In this document: positions 1-11,806 of the stretch, piece after piece
Layout: the number at the start of each line of letters is the position of its first letter
How positions within the stretch are numbered: position 1 is the stretch's first letter
From: Hortaea werneckii
Lineage: Eukaryota > Ascomycota > Dothideomycetes > Mycosphaerellales > Teratosphaeriaceae
NCBI GenBank assembly: GCA_037044905.1
Contig: JBAOKB010000004.1
Location: 1 to 64,000 of the forward strand
DNA length: 64,000 nt
Direction of reading: 5' to 3'
Notes under the pieces: model-generated
What the model saw: the letters and a program-made list of their open reading frames with translations, nothing else
Databases searched by the model: none
What the model was told of the DNA's origin: nothing
Position numbers and translations under genes: made by a program

Positions 1-25
1 ACTAATGTCTGTTTGACTCCTGCAG

Positions 26-806
26 GGTTTCCCAAAGGTCCACCTGATCCACCGAAGCGCAGACGACACGACCGCGCACGACTTCTTCCAGGAGCGCACC
101 AACTCCATCACCTGGCATTCGGACGTCTCGTTCGAGATACAACCGCCGGGGACAACGTTCCTCTACCTCCTCGACGGCCCGACAGCCGGCGGCGACACGC
201 TGTACGTATCATGTTTACCTTTGCGCTCCATGACGTTTAGCTCAGCTTTTTCCAGATGAGACCAATTGACTGATCGGTCAACAGATTCGGGAATATGGTC
301 GAGGCGCATAACCGATTGAGTCCGGAATTCCAGAAGCGTCTGCACGGTCTTAAGGCCATCCACTCCGGCCACGAGCAAGCGGCGGATGCTCGAGCACGCG
401 GATCCGTCGTTCGACGGGAGCCAGTCGCCAATGTTCATCCGCTCGTTAGGACTCATCCGGCTACAGGCGAGAAAGCGCTCTATGTCAACCCACAGGTAAT
501 TTGTTCCTCAGCCCCAAGCCTTTTGCCTGTATGGTCGTTGACAAGTGCATATTGCAGTTCACCCGACGGATCGTTGGATTGAAGAAGGAAGAGAGCGATT
601 ACCTGCTGAAATTCCTCTACGACCATATAGCCCTCTGCGCTGATCTCCAGGCACGCGTGAAGTGGGAGAAGGGCACGGTGATCTGCTGGGACAATCGAGT
701 GACTGCCCACACGGCGATCTTGGACTGGCAGGATGGCCAGCGACGGCATCTGGCGAGATTGACGCCCCAGGCTGAACGTCCCTTCGACACACCATTTGAC
801 GAGTAG
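26..806 (+). CDS. TauD/TfdA-family Fe(II)/2-oxoglutarate dioxygenase, 3' part
   Basis: C-terminal 211 residues of an alpha-ketoglutarate-dependent dioxygenase; the 5' part lies left of the window, which opens inside an intron whose CAG acceptor ends at 25. Exons 26-201, 285-495 and 558-806 join in frame across GT-AG introns. Seen: the HxD iron ligands in WHSDVSFE, the following strand PPGTTFLYLLDGPTAGGDT, the distal His in NRVTAHTAILDW and Arg residues (GQRRHLARL) where this family binds 2-oxoglutarate. The arrangement is like yeast Jlp1-type sulfonate dioxygenases, which release sulfite from sulfonates such as taurine; that substrate is inference, since herbicide- and other acid-cleaving relatives share the fold. 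It converges on the GH63-like gene, leaving 291 bp between the stops. Confidence 0.85.
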
Positions 807-1097
807 AAGAGACGAGGAAGCCAAGCTAGAGAGACTCCAGAGAGCCAAATGAAAGTTCCTATTTCACAGCGAGAATGATGACCTTGACTACCCAGATATC
901 TAGATGTTCGAGTGTACAGTGTATTGTAGGAACTTGCGTCTACACAGGTCTAGGTCTTGTTGTTGTTCTTTTGTCCATTGTTAGCACCAAACGCTTCCCA
1001 CCATACTCCGCTTTAGTCATGCAAACCCGGTCGTAAGACTCGTAGCAATCGTCAGCTCCTTCTTGTGATAGGTCTCCTAAGCTGAACATTCCATGAA

Positions 1098-4000
1098 CTA
1101 TTTCCCTGTCGGATCACTCGCTCCGTCGTTCTGTGCGGCCAACTCGTCTGCATATTCTTGGCTTTCGGTCCTCTTGATCCGCTCCAGCTGGTCGTGCACG
1201 TAGCGGTTGATGGGGTCATCGGGATCTTCCTCAGGCTTCGGTATGCCGACATTGGGGTCGTCATCCTTGTAGATCGACCACGTCCGACTGGGTGGGTGAG
1301 AAGTAAAGTCCTCATCATCGTCCGCATCGCCGTTGGTCTTTTGGCTCCAGTCGCTCCTAGCACCAATGGAACGCTTGCGGGTCACCGAGCGAGCAGGACC
1401 ACTAGGCCGGCGGCTGCCACCACCCAGCGAAGCGCGACGTTGGCGGCTGAATACATCGTCGAAATAGTGCGCTGCGGCTGTAGTAGGCGTGCGTGGCGTC
1501 TGCGGCAGACGGCAGTTGACACTATGAAGCAAGTTAGTACTTTGAGGCAAAATAAGACGTGGAGTAAAGAAGAACGTACCCAGTGTCGTGGATCATCTTA
1601 GCCATCAAACCCGTCCAGCCACACTGGTGACTAGCACCCAGCCCACGGCCGGTGTCACCATCAAAGAATTCGTAGAACCACAGGTTGTCCTTCCAGTCAG
1701 GGCCAAAGTCCAGCATGTCCCGACCGTCATTGTACGCACGGCGGCCTTCGCCATTGCGCGCCATGAGATGCTGCAAGCGGTGCTGCAACTCCTCGGCGAC
1801 ATGACCAAGGTGCATGTATTCGCCCGAGCCCGTAGGGCACTCGACCTTGAAGGTGTTGCCGTAGAACATGTAAAAGCGCAGGCAGGACTCGATGATCAGG
1901 AAGTTGACAGCTATCCAGACTGGACCACGCCAATTGCTGTTGCCGCCGAAAAGACCGCTGTCGGAGTCACCAGGGACGTAGCTAATAGAGTACGTCTGCC
2001 CATTGACGTCCATCGAGACCGGGTGCTTCTCGTGATATTTGGACAACGATCGAATGCCGTAGGGGCTGAGAAACTCCTTCTCGTCGAGCATGTACTTGAG
2101 GATTGATCGCAGCCTTTCCTCGTTGCAAAGGGCGAGCAATAGACGGTCCTCCTTACCGCGCTTCTTCATACTGGCCATGTTGCGTTCTGCGACGTCGTGC
2201 TTGTTCTTGATGAACCAGTCGACATGCTGCTGGAATTTGGGGAACCGTTTGATGACCTCTGGCTCCATTGTCAAGGTGGCATAGAGAGGGATGAGACCGA
2301 CCAGAGACCTGATAGGCATCTGGTGGCTCCAGCCGCCGCCCCAGGTGATGGCGTCGTAGTAGAAGCCGTCCTCCTCGTTCCACAGAGACTTGGCGGAATC
2401 GCCTTTGCGATATTGCATTGCATCGGCAATGAGGATAAAGTGTTCGAAGAATTTGGACGCAATGTCTTCGTAGATGCGGCGATGCTTCGCCAGCTCAAGA
2501 GCAATGTTCAGCATGCAGAGGCAGTAGAAAGCCATCCATCCAGTGGCATCAGCCTGCTCCAGCTTGCCACCAGTCGGCAGCGGGTCAGATCTGTTGAACA
2601 AACCAATGTTGTCGAGACCCAGGAAGCCACCCTCGAAGACATTCTTGCCGTCAAAGTCCTTGCGATTGCACCACCAGGTGAAGTTCATCATGAGCTTCTG
2701 GAAAACACGCTCCAGGAAGTCCAGGTCCTCACGGCCATACATCTTGCGCTCGATCTTGAATGTCCTGAACGTCGCCCATGCATGGACAGGCGGATTGACG
2801 TCACCAAAGTTCCATTCGTACGCTGAGAACTGGCCGTTGGGGTGCATGTACCACTCTCGGGTGAAGAGATCTAGCTGCTTTTTGGCGAACTCCGGGTCAA
2901 TAATCGCGATCGGTATACAGTGAAAGGCAGTATCCCACGCTGCAAAGAACGGATATTCCCAGGAGTCGGGCATGGAGAGGATGTCGTCGCAGTGCATGTG
3001 CTTCCACTGCTCGTTCCTCACATGCTTTCGGTCGGGAGGCGGAGGCGGCATACCCGGGTCGCCATTGGCCCATTGGTCCCAGATAAAGTAGTAATGCTGC
3101 TTACACCAGAGCATACCAGAGAAAGCTTGGCGTTGGATGTTGCGGAGGTCATCGGCCATAGGCATGGGGTTGATCTTGTAGTAGAACTCATCGGCCTCGG
3201 CAATACGCTGGTCCATGGTCTCATCGAACTCTTCCTCATCGAGATAACCTTCCGGCTTCCTTGTGGTGATGCGGAAACGGACGACAGCACACTCACCGGG
3301 CGCAACACCTTTGGCTTGATTGAAGGCATACCAGGCCGCGCTCTTGGTACCGTGGTTTTTGGGGTTGATTGCTTGCTTGTCGCCTTTGACCACTCGCTTG
3401 TGGAAAGCATCTTTGACGTACTGCGTCTTGTTGCTGCCCCAGCCGAGCTCTTTGAAGTTGGTGTCATTGTCGGTGAAGATCAATTGAGGCTCAACATCAT
3501 CGTTGCCACCACAGCTATTGGGAGAAGGCGAGCACTGCATCCAACGCTTTCCAAGCTCGCGGTGATTGATCTCAGTTGTCAATGGAGACTGCTGTTCGAT
3601 GCTGGGCTTGTAGTCGTCGTAGCCCCACATCCAAGTGTTACGGAACCAGACATGTGGGAGAATGTGCAACTTCGCATGCTCTTTGCCGCGGTTGTAGGCA
3701 GACACACGGAATAGAAGCTCATCCGGGTTGTCTGCCTCCTTTGCCGTCTCAATGTAGATGTCCCAGTACTTGTTGTCATTAAAGATACCTGTGTCGATGA
3801 GGTTGTACTCGCGCTCTTTCCGATTTCGTCGAGCATTCTCTTGGACGATGTCTTCGTACGGAAATTCACCCTGCGGCAACTTGTAAAGCATCTTCATGTA
3901 CGAATGCGAGGGAGTGTTGTCGAGGTGAAAGTGGGCTTCTTTGATCGATTCGCCATGGACACCTTGCGGGTTGGACAGACCGAACAAGCGTTCTTTGAGG

Positions 4001-4407
4001 AATGGGCTGGAACGGTTCTGGTTAGCATTGACTTCCAGAACAACCGGCTTCTGCTGAAAACTCACTCCTTCTCGTTCCAGAATGCAAAAGCAATGTGCAT
4101 GCGGCCGTGGGTATCCGAGACTCCAGAGATACCGTCCTCACCCCAGCGGAAGGCGCGGCTGCGAGCCATGTCGTGGGTGAAGTCGGCCCAGGCATTGCCG
4201 TCGGCGCTGTTAATTCTGATCAGCAAAGGGTATCTCGCGGTATGAATTAGACAGCAAGACGGCTTACGAGTAGTCCTCTCGCACCGTCGCCCATTGTCTT
4301 TCGGCGGTATATGGGCCCCACTTCTTCCAATACTTGGTGCGGTCCCGGTCCTCTCTCAGACGCTGCTCCTCCGCACTCACGACATCCTGCTTGTCAACGA
4401 TGACCAT
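1098..4407 (-). CDS. GH63-like (MGH1-like) six-hairpin glycosidase
   Basis: Predicted 1043-residue protein from four exons read leftward: 4407-4268, 4206-4066, 4006-1580 and 1521-1098; all phases agree, and the last intron (1522-1579) carries a TACTAAC branch site. Start at 4407 gives MVIVDKQDVV and runs into RTKYWKKWGPYTAERQW. The core has features of the GH63/MGH1-like (alpha/alpha)6 family: DPFLKERLFGLSNPQGVHGE, the long SWEYPFFAAWDTAFHC stretch, FEGGFLGLDNIGLFNR, and GLFGGNSNWRGPVWIAVN near the C-terminal end of the barrel. No signal peptide is seen, so it is probably intracellular, unlike the ER glucosidase I of the same family. The substrate is unknown; bacterial relatives act on mannosylglycerate or glucosylglycerate. 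The last ~140 residues (exon 4) are low-complexity, Arg/Ser- and Asp-rich and probably disordered. Confidence 0.85.
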
Positions 4408-5390
4408 TGTGCCGGTCTCACGGGACGGCTGGCCGGGATGGAAGAGAGCTGATCAGTGCGGTTCCTGTTGATGGTGGTGAATGCTGGTGATGAGGTGTGA
4501 CGAGCTGTGATAGAGTCTGGTGGAAGGGATGCTTGACTTGGAAAAGCAATGCTAGCGAGAGTGCACAATGTCGGGCTATGGTACAGGTGCAAATCGGGTG
4601 AGGTAGAAGGATGCTGGGGGGGTAGAAAGCGAAGGGGAGCGAGCGTGTGGGTGTTTACCACCGTCGTGCCCGTGAATGGTCAGGTAAGGTAGGAGGTGTG
4701 AGGTAGGAAGGACGGCTCCAGTCAGGCAGACAGACAGACAGTCAGTCACGGGCGAGCTCGACGATGAGGCTCTTTCTACTGCACCGCCGTCTGCCAGCAA
4801 AATCCATGGCCCCGCCGGCCGGCATGCATGGCGGGCACCTGGGCAGTCGCAGCGTGGCAGACTGGCGTCACTTTGCGCCAGTGGAAGCAGCCGCATCCAA
4901 GGCGGCTCAACGCTTCCATAGCAGCCACTTAACCTCGCCATCCGACGCGTCCAGACCGTCTACATCGTGATGGCCGAAACGTCTCTGACTGCACCGTCCG
5001 AGGAACGTAAAGACGTCGGTGGCTTGGCCAAAAATTCCTCCACGAGCAAGAGACGAATTGAAGGCGACATGATCATGTACTGCGTTGTGTACATAGTATA
5101 CAGTGCAGTACGTCGCGCATTCCGCATTGACGCTTTGACCCTGTCTGACTCGCCATCCCCACGGAGATGAAGATGGAGACTGGAGACTACATGTCACAAA
5201 CACTCGTCAGGAACATCAATGCGGACATCTACTCGAACACATCATAAGTTTGTGCTGTTTACTATCGTGGTCATCCATACGCATCCATTCCCCAAAAGCG
5301 CCGTTCGCCTGCTATCTTCGCGCCGTTTTCTCAACTCATCATTGCCCGTCCCTATCCTGCGGGTAACCTTTTAGCTCCCAGCATCACCTT
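4408..5390. other. Intergenic, upstream of GH63-like gene, downstream of PMI40
   Basis: 983 bp holding the promoter of the GH63-like gene and the 3' flank of the phosphomannose isomerase gene. A short CAGA tetranucleotide run lies near 4725-4742. The ORFs here are short and show no family likeness; I see no gene. Confidence 0.5.
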
Positions 5391-6644
5391 TTACTCGCAG
5401 AAACTCATATGCATCTGCAAACCCTCACCACCAGCCTCAAACTCCAACTCCGTGCCTTGCGCGACAAAGAAGCACTGCCCTTCACCCAGCTGCACCTGCT
5501 TGTCGTTCGCCCGCATCTTCGCATCACCTTTAGTGGCGAGCAGGATACCCGGGCCCTTGATCGGTGCCAACACTTCCTTCTCACCACTCTTCAAGTTCGT
5601 CTCGAGGACGTCAAATTCCGAGAGCGGCGGGCTGTACACGACGGACTTGCCGTTCTTGCTACTCTTGTAGTCCTTCTTCGGCAGCATGCATTCCTCTGGG
5701 GCGTGCGGCGTGAACGTCAAACATGATGTGAAGAGCTCGACGTTGTCGCGCTGAGCCCGAGGGCAGAAGCCAGTGTTCAGCACGTTGTTGCTTCGAGCCA
5801 TGCATTCGATGATGTCTCCGCTAAGGTAAGCGTGGATGCCATCGGCGGGGATGTACAGTCCCTGTCCGGCCTTCAATTGCATGTAGTTCATCGTAACGAG
5901 CGCAACGAGGATGCCGGGATCAGCTTCAGAGTACTGCTCTGCCAAACGAGGGGCGAGCTTGGGAATGTAGTCATCGCCGTCGCAGTCGGCAGGAGAGACG
6001 GAGGTCAATGCCTTGTAGGTCTCCTTCACTGTCTGGTCGTCTGCTTCTAGCATGTTCCGCACAACGGCCTTCAGCTGTTGGTCGTCGAAGTCTGGCTTTT
6101 GCGCTTGTGGCAAGAACTTCTTCAGAGCGTCCAATTTCATCAAATTGGCAACGTGCTTCAATGGTTTGAATCCACAGAACGCTTCGAAGTCGCCCAACGC
6201 CAAGGCGATCTCAGGCTTGTGGTTTGGATCCGTGAATTGGTCTGGCTTCTTCTCATGTAGCTGTGAAGCGAGTCCCTTGTTCGGATGGACCTGCAACGGC
6301 AAAGCCTTCGCGATGGAAAGTACCTTTGGCAGGAACGGAATCTTGCTGTGTCCAAATTTCTGTATCACACTCTCCCCGAGTAGTTCTTTGGGGTTCCGAT
6401 CGACGACATCCTGCAAGTCTTCGCCAGTCGTAGCAGTATATACAGGCAGGACAGGGTACGTGCCCATCCACATCTCTGCGTAAGGTGTGTCCTCCTTGAT
6501 CTTGAAGTCCTGGTCTTTCGGCCCTTTCCCGTCCCAGCCTGGCTGTTTTGCACAGAGGCGGGCAGAGAGGGAGTTAGAACCTTGTTTGCCCCACGGGTAT
6601 TGGTTGCAGCTGCATTTCAGCTCGTAGATGGGTGCGACCGCCAT
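5391..6644 (-). CDS. PMI40: Mannose-6-phosphate isomerase (type I)
   Basis: 417-residue single-exon enzyme interconverting fructose-6-phosphate and mannose-6-phosphate, the entry step to GDP-mannose for glycosylation and wall mannan in the cytosol. Type I family signs are clear: N-terminal YELKCSCNQYPWGKQGSNS, the zinc-site segments LQVHPNKGLASQLH and DPNHKPEIALALGDFEAFCG, and the second signature GIHAYLSGDIIECMARSNNV followed by LNTGFCPRAQRDN. Length is close to yeast Pmi40 (about 430). The ATG at 6644 is the only start giving the conserved N-terminus. It is divergent from TSR1 with about 600 bp between start codons. Confidence 0.97.
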   Translation of the reverse strand: MAVAPIYELKCSCNQYPWGKQGSNSLSARLCAKQPGWDGKGPKDQDFKIKEDTPYAEMWMGTYPVLPVYTATTGEDLQDVVDRNPKELLGESVIQKFGHSKIPFLPKVLSIAKALPLQVHPNKGLASQLHEKKPDQFTDPNHKPEIALALGDFEAFCGFKPLKHVANLMKLDALKKFLPQAQKPDFDDQQLKAVVRNMLEADDQTVKETYKALTSVSPADCDGDDYIPKLAPRLAEQYSEADPGILVALVTMNYMQLKAGQGLYIPADGIHAYLSGDIIECMARSNNVLNTGFCPRAQRDNVELFTSCLTFTPHAPEECMLPKKDYKSSKNGKSVVYSPPLSEFDVLETNLKSGEKEVLAPIKGPGILLATKGDAKMRANDKQVQLGEGQCFFVAQGTELEFEAGGEGLQMHMSFCE

Positions 6645-7242
6645 GATCGAGTGAATTGATTTAGGGGTGGATTCAGGCTTTCAGGTTGCTTGTATGCTGA
6701 TGATTAACGATTTCTGGGAGAGCAACGTGGAGGTGGTGGAGATTTTGGTAGATTAGCAAAAGAAGAGAAACGGAATACTTGGAATGCTTTTCTACGTAGG
6801 ATGCTGCCACTGCTGCTTTGAAAGCTGCTGCAGCCGACGAGGACGAGCATCATCAATCGTAATGACGACCTTGGAACGTCACTCCTTGCAAGACTTACAG
6901 CACCTCGCCGCCGCCATCCCGAAAGGGATTGTTGCTCGTAATTGGTGATACTCCTCGGGACCTTGAGGAACCAAGAAGCATCTATTCGAAAGGTCTCTGC
7001 TTTGGCCCCGACATTGACACCAACATACTTCCCACCGCCGCTGAGTTGGCAAGAAGGGTTGTGGCGATCATCAATGTGCTGAGTAAGCTTTTCGGCAACA
7101 GCCGATATCAGCGTCTTATCGATAAGATGTCGGTGATGGCTCAGGAAATTTATCTCTCATCTTGTGCGCTGAACGAACGCTGTGTGTGGGCCTGTGTCAG
7201 GGTAGTTTGAACAAGACCGCTCCGTTACTCAAAACCGGCGGC
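6645..7242. other. Divergent promoter region PMI40/TSR1
   Basis: 598 bp between the two start codons. Open frames here (for example 6929-7210) match no family I know and probably are leader sequence. No RNA gene recognised. Confidence 0.5.
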
Positions 7243-9759
7243 ATGGCGCCCATGAATACCGATCACCATCATCGTTCGACGACCAAGGGTTCGAACAAGC
7301 CTTTCAAATCTCGCCATTCGACCAAATCGGCGCTGAAGGAGAAATCCAAGGGCAAGGTGGAGATGCTGGAGAAAGGGGCGAGAAAGACGCCACACCAGCA
7401 GGTCATGTCCAAGTTCGAGCGTAAGAACCACGCCAAGCAGGTGCGGCAAAACAAGTTGGGCGAGAGGAGGGAAGAAGCCAGTGTCTTTCAGGGCAAGGAT
7501 GGGGCGCCAAGGATTGTGGCAGTGATACCGCTGTGTGCGGACGTTAAGAGCAACGAGGTGATCATGCGCATGAATGGCAGTGTGGATGTTGAGGAAGAGA
7601 GGCCGTCGAATGAAGGTCCATGGAGAGTAGAGATCCCACGCTTCAAGCAGAAGGTACAGTACTTGACACCATCTCGCGCCCTCTTCGCCTGCTTAGACGC
7701 GGCGAGGATCGCCGACTTTGTGTTGTTTGTCCTAAGTGCAGAAGAGGAAGTCGATGAGGTAGGCGAGCAGATATTGCGGTGTATTGAAGGACAAGGTGTC
7801 TCCACAGTCCTGACGGGCGTGCACAACCTGGACAAAGTCGAGCCAGCCAAGAAAAGACCGGATGTCGCGAAGAGCTTGAAGAGCTTCATCACGCACTTCT
7901 TCAATGAACAGGAGAAGGTACACGATCTCACCTCGAGACAAGACTGCAGCAATGCAATGAGGAGTCTGTGCACTACAGTGCCGAAGGGAATCAGGTGGCG
8001 GGAGGACAGAACCTGGCTCCTTCCAGAGGACGTGCGCTGGGAAGGCAATATGCCAGTGGTGACAGGAACGGTGCGAGGCAAAGGACTCAAGGCGGACAGG
8101 CTGGTGCAAGTAGGCGAATGGGGAGACTTCCAGGTTGACAGGATCACGGCAGCGCCACTAGAAACGAGAAACAAGCGGACGAAGACGAGCGAAATGGCTG
8201 TCGATTCCGCTGAAGGCGGCGAGCAGACTCTGGAGGAGCCGAGCGAGGAGCAAGATGATATGGCTGAGCTTGCGCCTGAGGAAGCTACGATGGATGACGA
8301 TGGTATGAGCATGGCGCCTACATCCATGGCACCTTCGGAGAGGAAGCACGTCTTGCTGGATGACCACCGATATTTTGACGAAGAAGAGAAGGGCGTGGAT
8401 GCGCTTCCTAGGCCCAAACGCTTGCCGCGCGGTACGAGCAAGTCTCAAGCTGTTTGGTATTTGGGAGGCCAGTATGACGATGATTCTGGCTCTGACATGG
8501 AAGATGTTGAGCCGGAAGACGAGCTCGATGGCGATATGGACATCATGGATGCTGCCGGCTCTACCACTGGCCCACCGGGAGAGGGTGACGTTGGTGATGC
8601 TGATATGATGGAAGAAGGCGCACCGTCCGAGTACCCTCAGAGCGAGATGTTCGACGACGCAGCTCCTGAAGATGAAGCTGAACAGATCGCCGCGTACCGC
8701 AAGCAGCGTAGGGACGAAGCTGAGGACGACCTAGAGTTCCCCGACGAGATTGAGCTTCATCCGCACGTGAATGCCAGGGAACGTCTGGCAAGGTATCGAG
8801 GATTGAAGAACCTGCGCACCAGCCACTGGGAAACGGAAGAAGACCGACCCTACGAGCCAGAGGACTGGAGCAGATTGCTCGAGGTGGCGGATTACAAGTC
8901 TGCCAAGAACCGCATGCTGAAGGACGCCTTATCAGGCGGTGTCAAGGCCGGTACCAGAGTCAACATCTACCTGCGCGTTGACCCAGCGCAAGTTGAGGCC
9001 TTGAAAGCACTGCCAACTCCCACAGCAGTCATCTCGCTGCTGAAGCACGAACACAAGCAAACGGCGGTCAACGCTTCGATGTCGCTTTCATCAGAATATC
9101 CAGAGCCGCTCAAGAGCAAAGAGGAGCTTATCATCCAGTGCGGGCCACGAAGACTACTCATCAACCCACTCTTCAGCCAAGCAGGCAACACGCCCAACGA
9201 TGTCCACAAATTCGACCGCTACATCCACCCAGGGCGGACAGCGGTCGCCTCCTTCGTCGGTCCCATGATCTGGGGCAGCGTCCCATGCCTGTACTTCAAA
9301 CGCCCCACACCTGGCAATGAAGAGCAGGACCAGGACACATCCTCGACGTCAGGCTCTTCTCTTCCCCTCGACCTGATCGCCACGGGAACCATCCTCCCGC
9401 CTTCCACCAACCGCATCATCGCCAAACGCATCATCCTCACCGGCCACCCGTACAAGATCCACAAGAAGCTCGTCACGATCCGCTACATGTTCTTCAACGA
9501 CGCGGACGTCGAGTACTTCAAGGCCTTGCAGCTGTGGACGCGCAGGGGTCGGAGCGGGTTTATCAAGGAGCCGCTCGGTACGCATGGGTACTTCAAGGCG
9601 ACGTTCGATGGGAAGGTCAACCCGCTGGATGCGGTGGCTGTGAGTCTGTACAAGAGGGTTTGGCCTCGGAAGGCGAAAGCCTGGAGACCAGGTGTGGAGG
9701 AGGCGGAAGAAGTCCCACAGTTGGTTGGGAGTGGTGATGGGGATGGCATGATTGAGTGA
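7243..9759 (+). CDS. TSR1: Ribosome biogenesis factor TSR1
   Basis: 838-residue single-exon protein needed for maturation of the 20S pre-rRNA and late 40S subunits; a GTPase-like member of the BMS1/TSR1 family that lacks a working GTP site. The ATG at 7243 is chosen because it is followed almost at once by the diagnostic basic start HHHRSTTKGSNKPFKSRH; the frame is open further upstream but without an ATG. Then come the Bms1-like domain (IVAVIPLCADV to about residue 300, with AARP2CN-type segment), a very acidic middle (about residues 350-500, GSDMEDVEPEDELDGD) and the conserved C-terminal half with SHWETEEDRPYEPEDWSRLL, RTAVASFVGPMIWGSVPCLY and KRIILTGHPYKIHKKLVTIR. Slightly longer than yeast Tsr1 (788), mainly in the acidic part. 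Confidence 0.96.
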   Translation: MAPMNTDHHHRSTTKGSNKPFKSRHSTKSALKEKSKGKVEMLEKGARKTPHQQVMSKFERKNHAKQVRQNKLGERREEASVFQGKDGAPRIVAVIPLCADVKSNEVIMRMNGSVDVEEERPSNEGPWRVEIPRFKQKVQYLTPSRALFACLDAARIADFVLFVLSAEEEVDEVGEQILRCIEGQGVSTVLTGVHNLDKVEPAKKRPDVAKSLKSFITHFFNEQEKVHDLTSRQDCSNAMRSLCTTVPKGIRWREDRTWLLPEDVRWEGNMPVVTGTVRGKGLKADRLVQVGEWGDFQVDRITAAPLETRNKRTKTSEMAVDSAEGGEQTLEEPSEEQDDMAELAPEEATMDDDGMSMAPTSMAPSERKHVLLDDHRYFDEEEKGVDALPRPKRLPRGTSKSQAVWYLGGQYDDDSGSDMEDVEPEDELDGDMDIMDAAGSTTGPPGEGDVGDADMMEEGAPSEYPQSEMFDDAAPEDEAEQIAAYRKQRRDEAEDDLEFPDEIELHPHVNARERLARYRGLKNLRTSHWETEEDRPYEPEDWSRLLEVADYKSAKNRMLKDALSGGVKAGTRVNIYLRVDPAQVEALKALPTPTAVISLLKHEHKQTAVNASMSLSSEYPEPLKSKEELIIQCGPRRLLINPLFSQAGNTPNDVHKFDRYIHPGRTAVASFVGPMIWGSVPCLYFKRPTPGNEEQDQDTSSTSGSSLPLDLIATGTILPPSTNRIIAKRIILTGHPYKIHKKLVTIRYMFFNDADVEYFKALQLWTRRGRSGFIKEPLGTHGYFKATFDGKVNPLDAVAVSLYKRVWPRKAKAWRPGVEEAEEVPQLVGSGDGDGMIE

Positions 9760-10131
9760 TCATGATGTTTGTCCCTACGAAAAGGTGATGATGGTATGAG
9801 GTAGAATAGCAGATAGCTCTTGACGCAGTGATGGCAATGCATGAAACGATCTGCCTATATTCCACGAATTTGCCGTGTTCGTGAAGTCTAAACAACCTTT
9901 CGAATGTGTAGTTTTCAAGGTGCCATTTCTCGCCCAACATGGTCCCCCTTCGTAAGACATCCGTTACGAGGTGAAAGTCATCAGCGAATTTCTAAAATGA
10001 TAATTGCTCGTACATGCTATCACTGCGGAAGAAAACGCCTGCTGTATCTACATGAAATCCCGACCCAATGCATCTTGACTCCAAACCACACGTCAAATCA
10101 AGGAGAACGGAAAATGGGCGAGCGCTTGCTT
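9760..10131. other. Convergent 3' region TSR1/VMA2
   Basis: 372 bp between two convergent stop codons. It must hold both polyadenylation regions; no gene seen. Confidence 0.5.
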
Positions 10132-11806
10132 CTACGCGTCGATCAGGTTGCCCTCACCGTTCTGCTGCTGACTGCCGTTCGCCTCGCCATTGTCCTCCGT
10201 TCCTTTGCCGCTCTTGCCCTGTCTCTGGTAGTACTGGTCCAGCACCTTCTTGGGAATGCGGTTCAGCAGCTCCTTAGGGAAGACACGCAACAGCTCCCAC
10301 GCCATGTCTAATCCGTCGAAGATGCTTCGCTTCTCGTAAGCACCCTGGTTGACGTAGTTCCGCTCGAAGCGGTCCAAGAACTCAAGGGAGAGCTTGTCCT
10401 CGTTGGACAGGGCTTCCTCACCAACGACTGCCTTCATGGATGCCGCGTCACGACCGATGGCGTACTTGGCGTAGAGCTGGTTGGAGACATCGGAGTGGTC
10501 TTTCCGGGTGCGGCCTTCACCGATAGCAGACTTCATGAGACGCGAAAGACAGGGCAGGACGTTGATCGGTGGGTAGATGCCCTTGTTGTGTAGCTGACGG
10601 TCAATGAAGATTTGGCCCTCGGTAATGTAACCAGTCAAGTCGGGGATGGGATGGGTAATATCTGCAAAGAAACACGCAGTTAGTCAGTCTGTCTTGCTTG
10701 TGTGCGCATCTAGTGCGCCAATCAATGGAATGACTTACCATCGTTAGGCATGGTCAGAATTGGCACCTGCGTGATACTTCCGTTGCGTCCCTCTACACGG
10801 CCTGCACGCTCGTAAATGGTCGCCAAGTCCGTGTACATGTATCCGGGGTAACCACGACGACCCGGCACCTCTTCACGGGCGGCAGAGACTTCACGAAGAG
10901 CATCACAGTAAGAAGACAAGTCAGTAAGAATGACCAAAACGTGCTTCTCGAGCTGGTAGGCATAGTATTCTGCGGTCGTGAGCGCAAGACGGGGCGTAAT
11001 AATACGCTCGATCCTAGAGAATCTGTCAGCTAGAGTTCTCACATGGTGTAGCGGAGGACTCACGTCGGGTCATTGGCCAAGTTCAGGAACAGCGAGACAC
11101 GCTCCATACTGCCGTTTTCCTCGAAATCTCTGGTGAAGAAGCGGCTCGTTTCCAGGTTGACACCCATGGCACCAAAGACAATGCTGAAGTTGTCCTCGTG
11201 GCCATCGTGCACGCCCTTAGTCACGCCGTTGTTGCCGGGTTGCTGCACGAGCGATGCTTGCCGACAGATCTGAGCGGCAATCTCGTTGTGCGGCAGACCG
11301 GCAGCAGAGAAGATGGGAATCTTCTGTCCTCGGGCGATCGAGTTCATGGTGTCGATAGTGGAGATACCGGTGGAGATCATCTCCTCTGGATATTCTCTCG
11401 AGTAAGGGTTGATGGGACTGCCGTTAATGTCTAGGTAGTCCTCTGCTAGCACCTTGGGGCCCTTGTCGATGGCGCGGCCTGAGCCGTCGAACACTCTGCC
11501 CAACATATCCTCGCTCACACCCAGCTTGAGGTTGTGGCCGGTGAACTCAACCTTGGTCTTCTTGACATCGATTCCTGAGGTGCCCTCGAACACTTGCACG
11601 ACAGCGCGCGAGCCACGTGCCTCGAGCACCTGACCAGACCGCTCACTGCCATCGGGAAGGGTGAGGGAGACGATTTCGTTGAAGGCTGGGAACTTGACGT
11701 TCTCCAGGATGACCAGCGGACCGTTCACACCGCCGATGGTGTTGTAGCGGATGCGCGGCTGAACGGACATCATCCGCGGGTCCACCGTGTTCTCATCTCT
11801 GGCCAT
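10132..11806 (-). CDS. VMA2: V-type H+-ATPase subunit B
   Basis: 515-residue non-catalytic B subunit of the V1 sector of the vacuolar proton pump. Exons read leftward: 11806-11064, 11013-10739 and 10661-10132; both introns are GT-AG (about 50 and 77 bp) and in phase. Family marks: RIRYNTIGGVNGPLVILENV at the start, SEDMLGRVFDGSGRAIDKGP, GQKIPIFSAAGLPHNEIAAQ, FFTRDFEENGSMERV, and in exon 2 IERIITPRLALTTAEYYAYQ, RRGYPGYMYTDLATIYERAG and GSITQVPILTMPNDD. The Arg at the catalytic interface segment is retained in the family context. C-terminal tail after the helical domain (KKVLDQYYQRQGKSGKG) is lineage-variable. Divergent from ptaB across a 2.1-kb gap. Confidence 0.97.

Noticed and set aside
2920..3714. 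264-codon plus-strand ORF opposite the GH63-like gene
   Set aside because: It lies fully inside a conserved coding exon on the other strand and shows no family likeness.
7280..7300. GGTTCGAAC resembling a tRNA B box
   Set aside because: It is inside the conserved TSR1 N-terminal codons and no cloverleaf can be drawn around it.
7488..8441. 317-codon minus-strand ORF opposite TSR1
   Set aside because: Ser-rich mirror of the acidic and basic TSR1 coding sequence; no domain seen.
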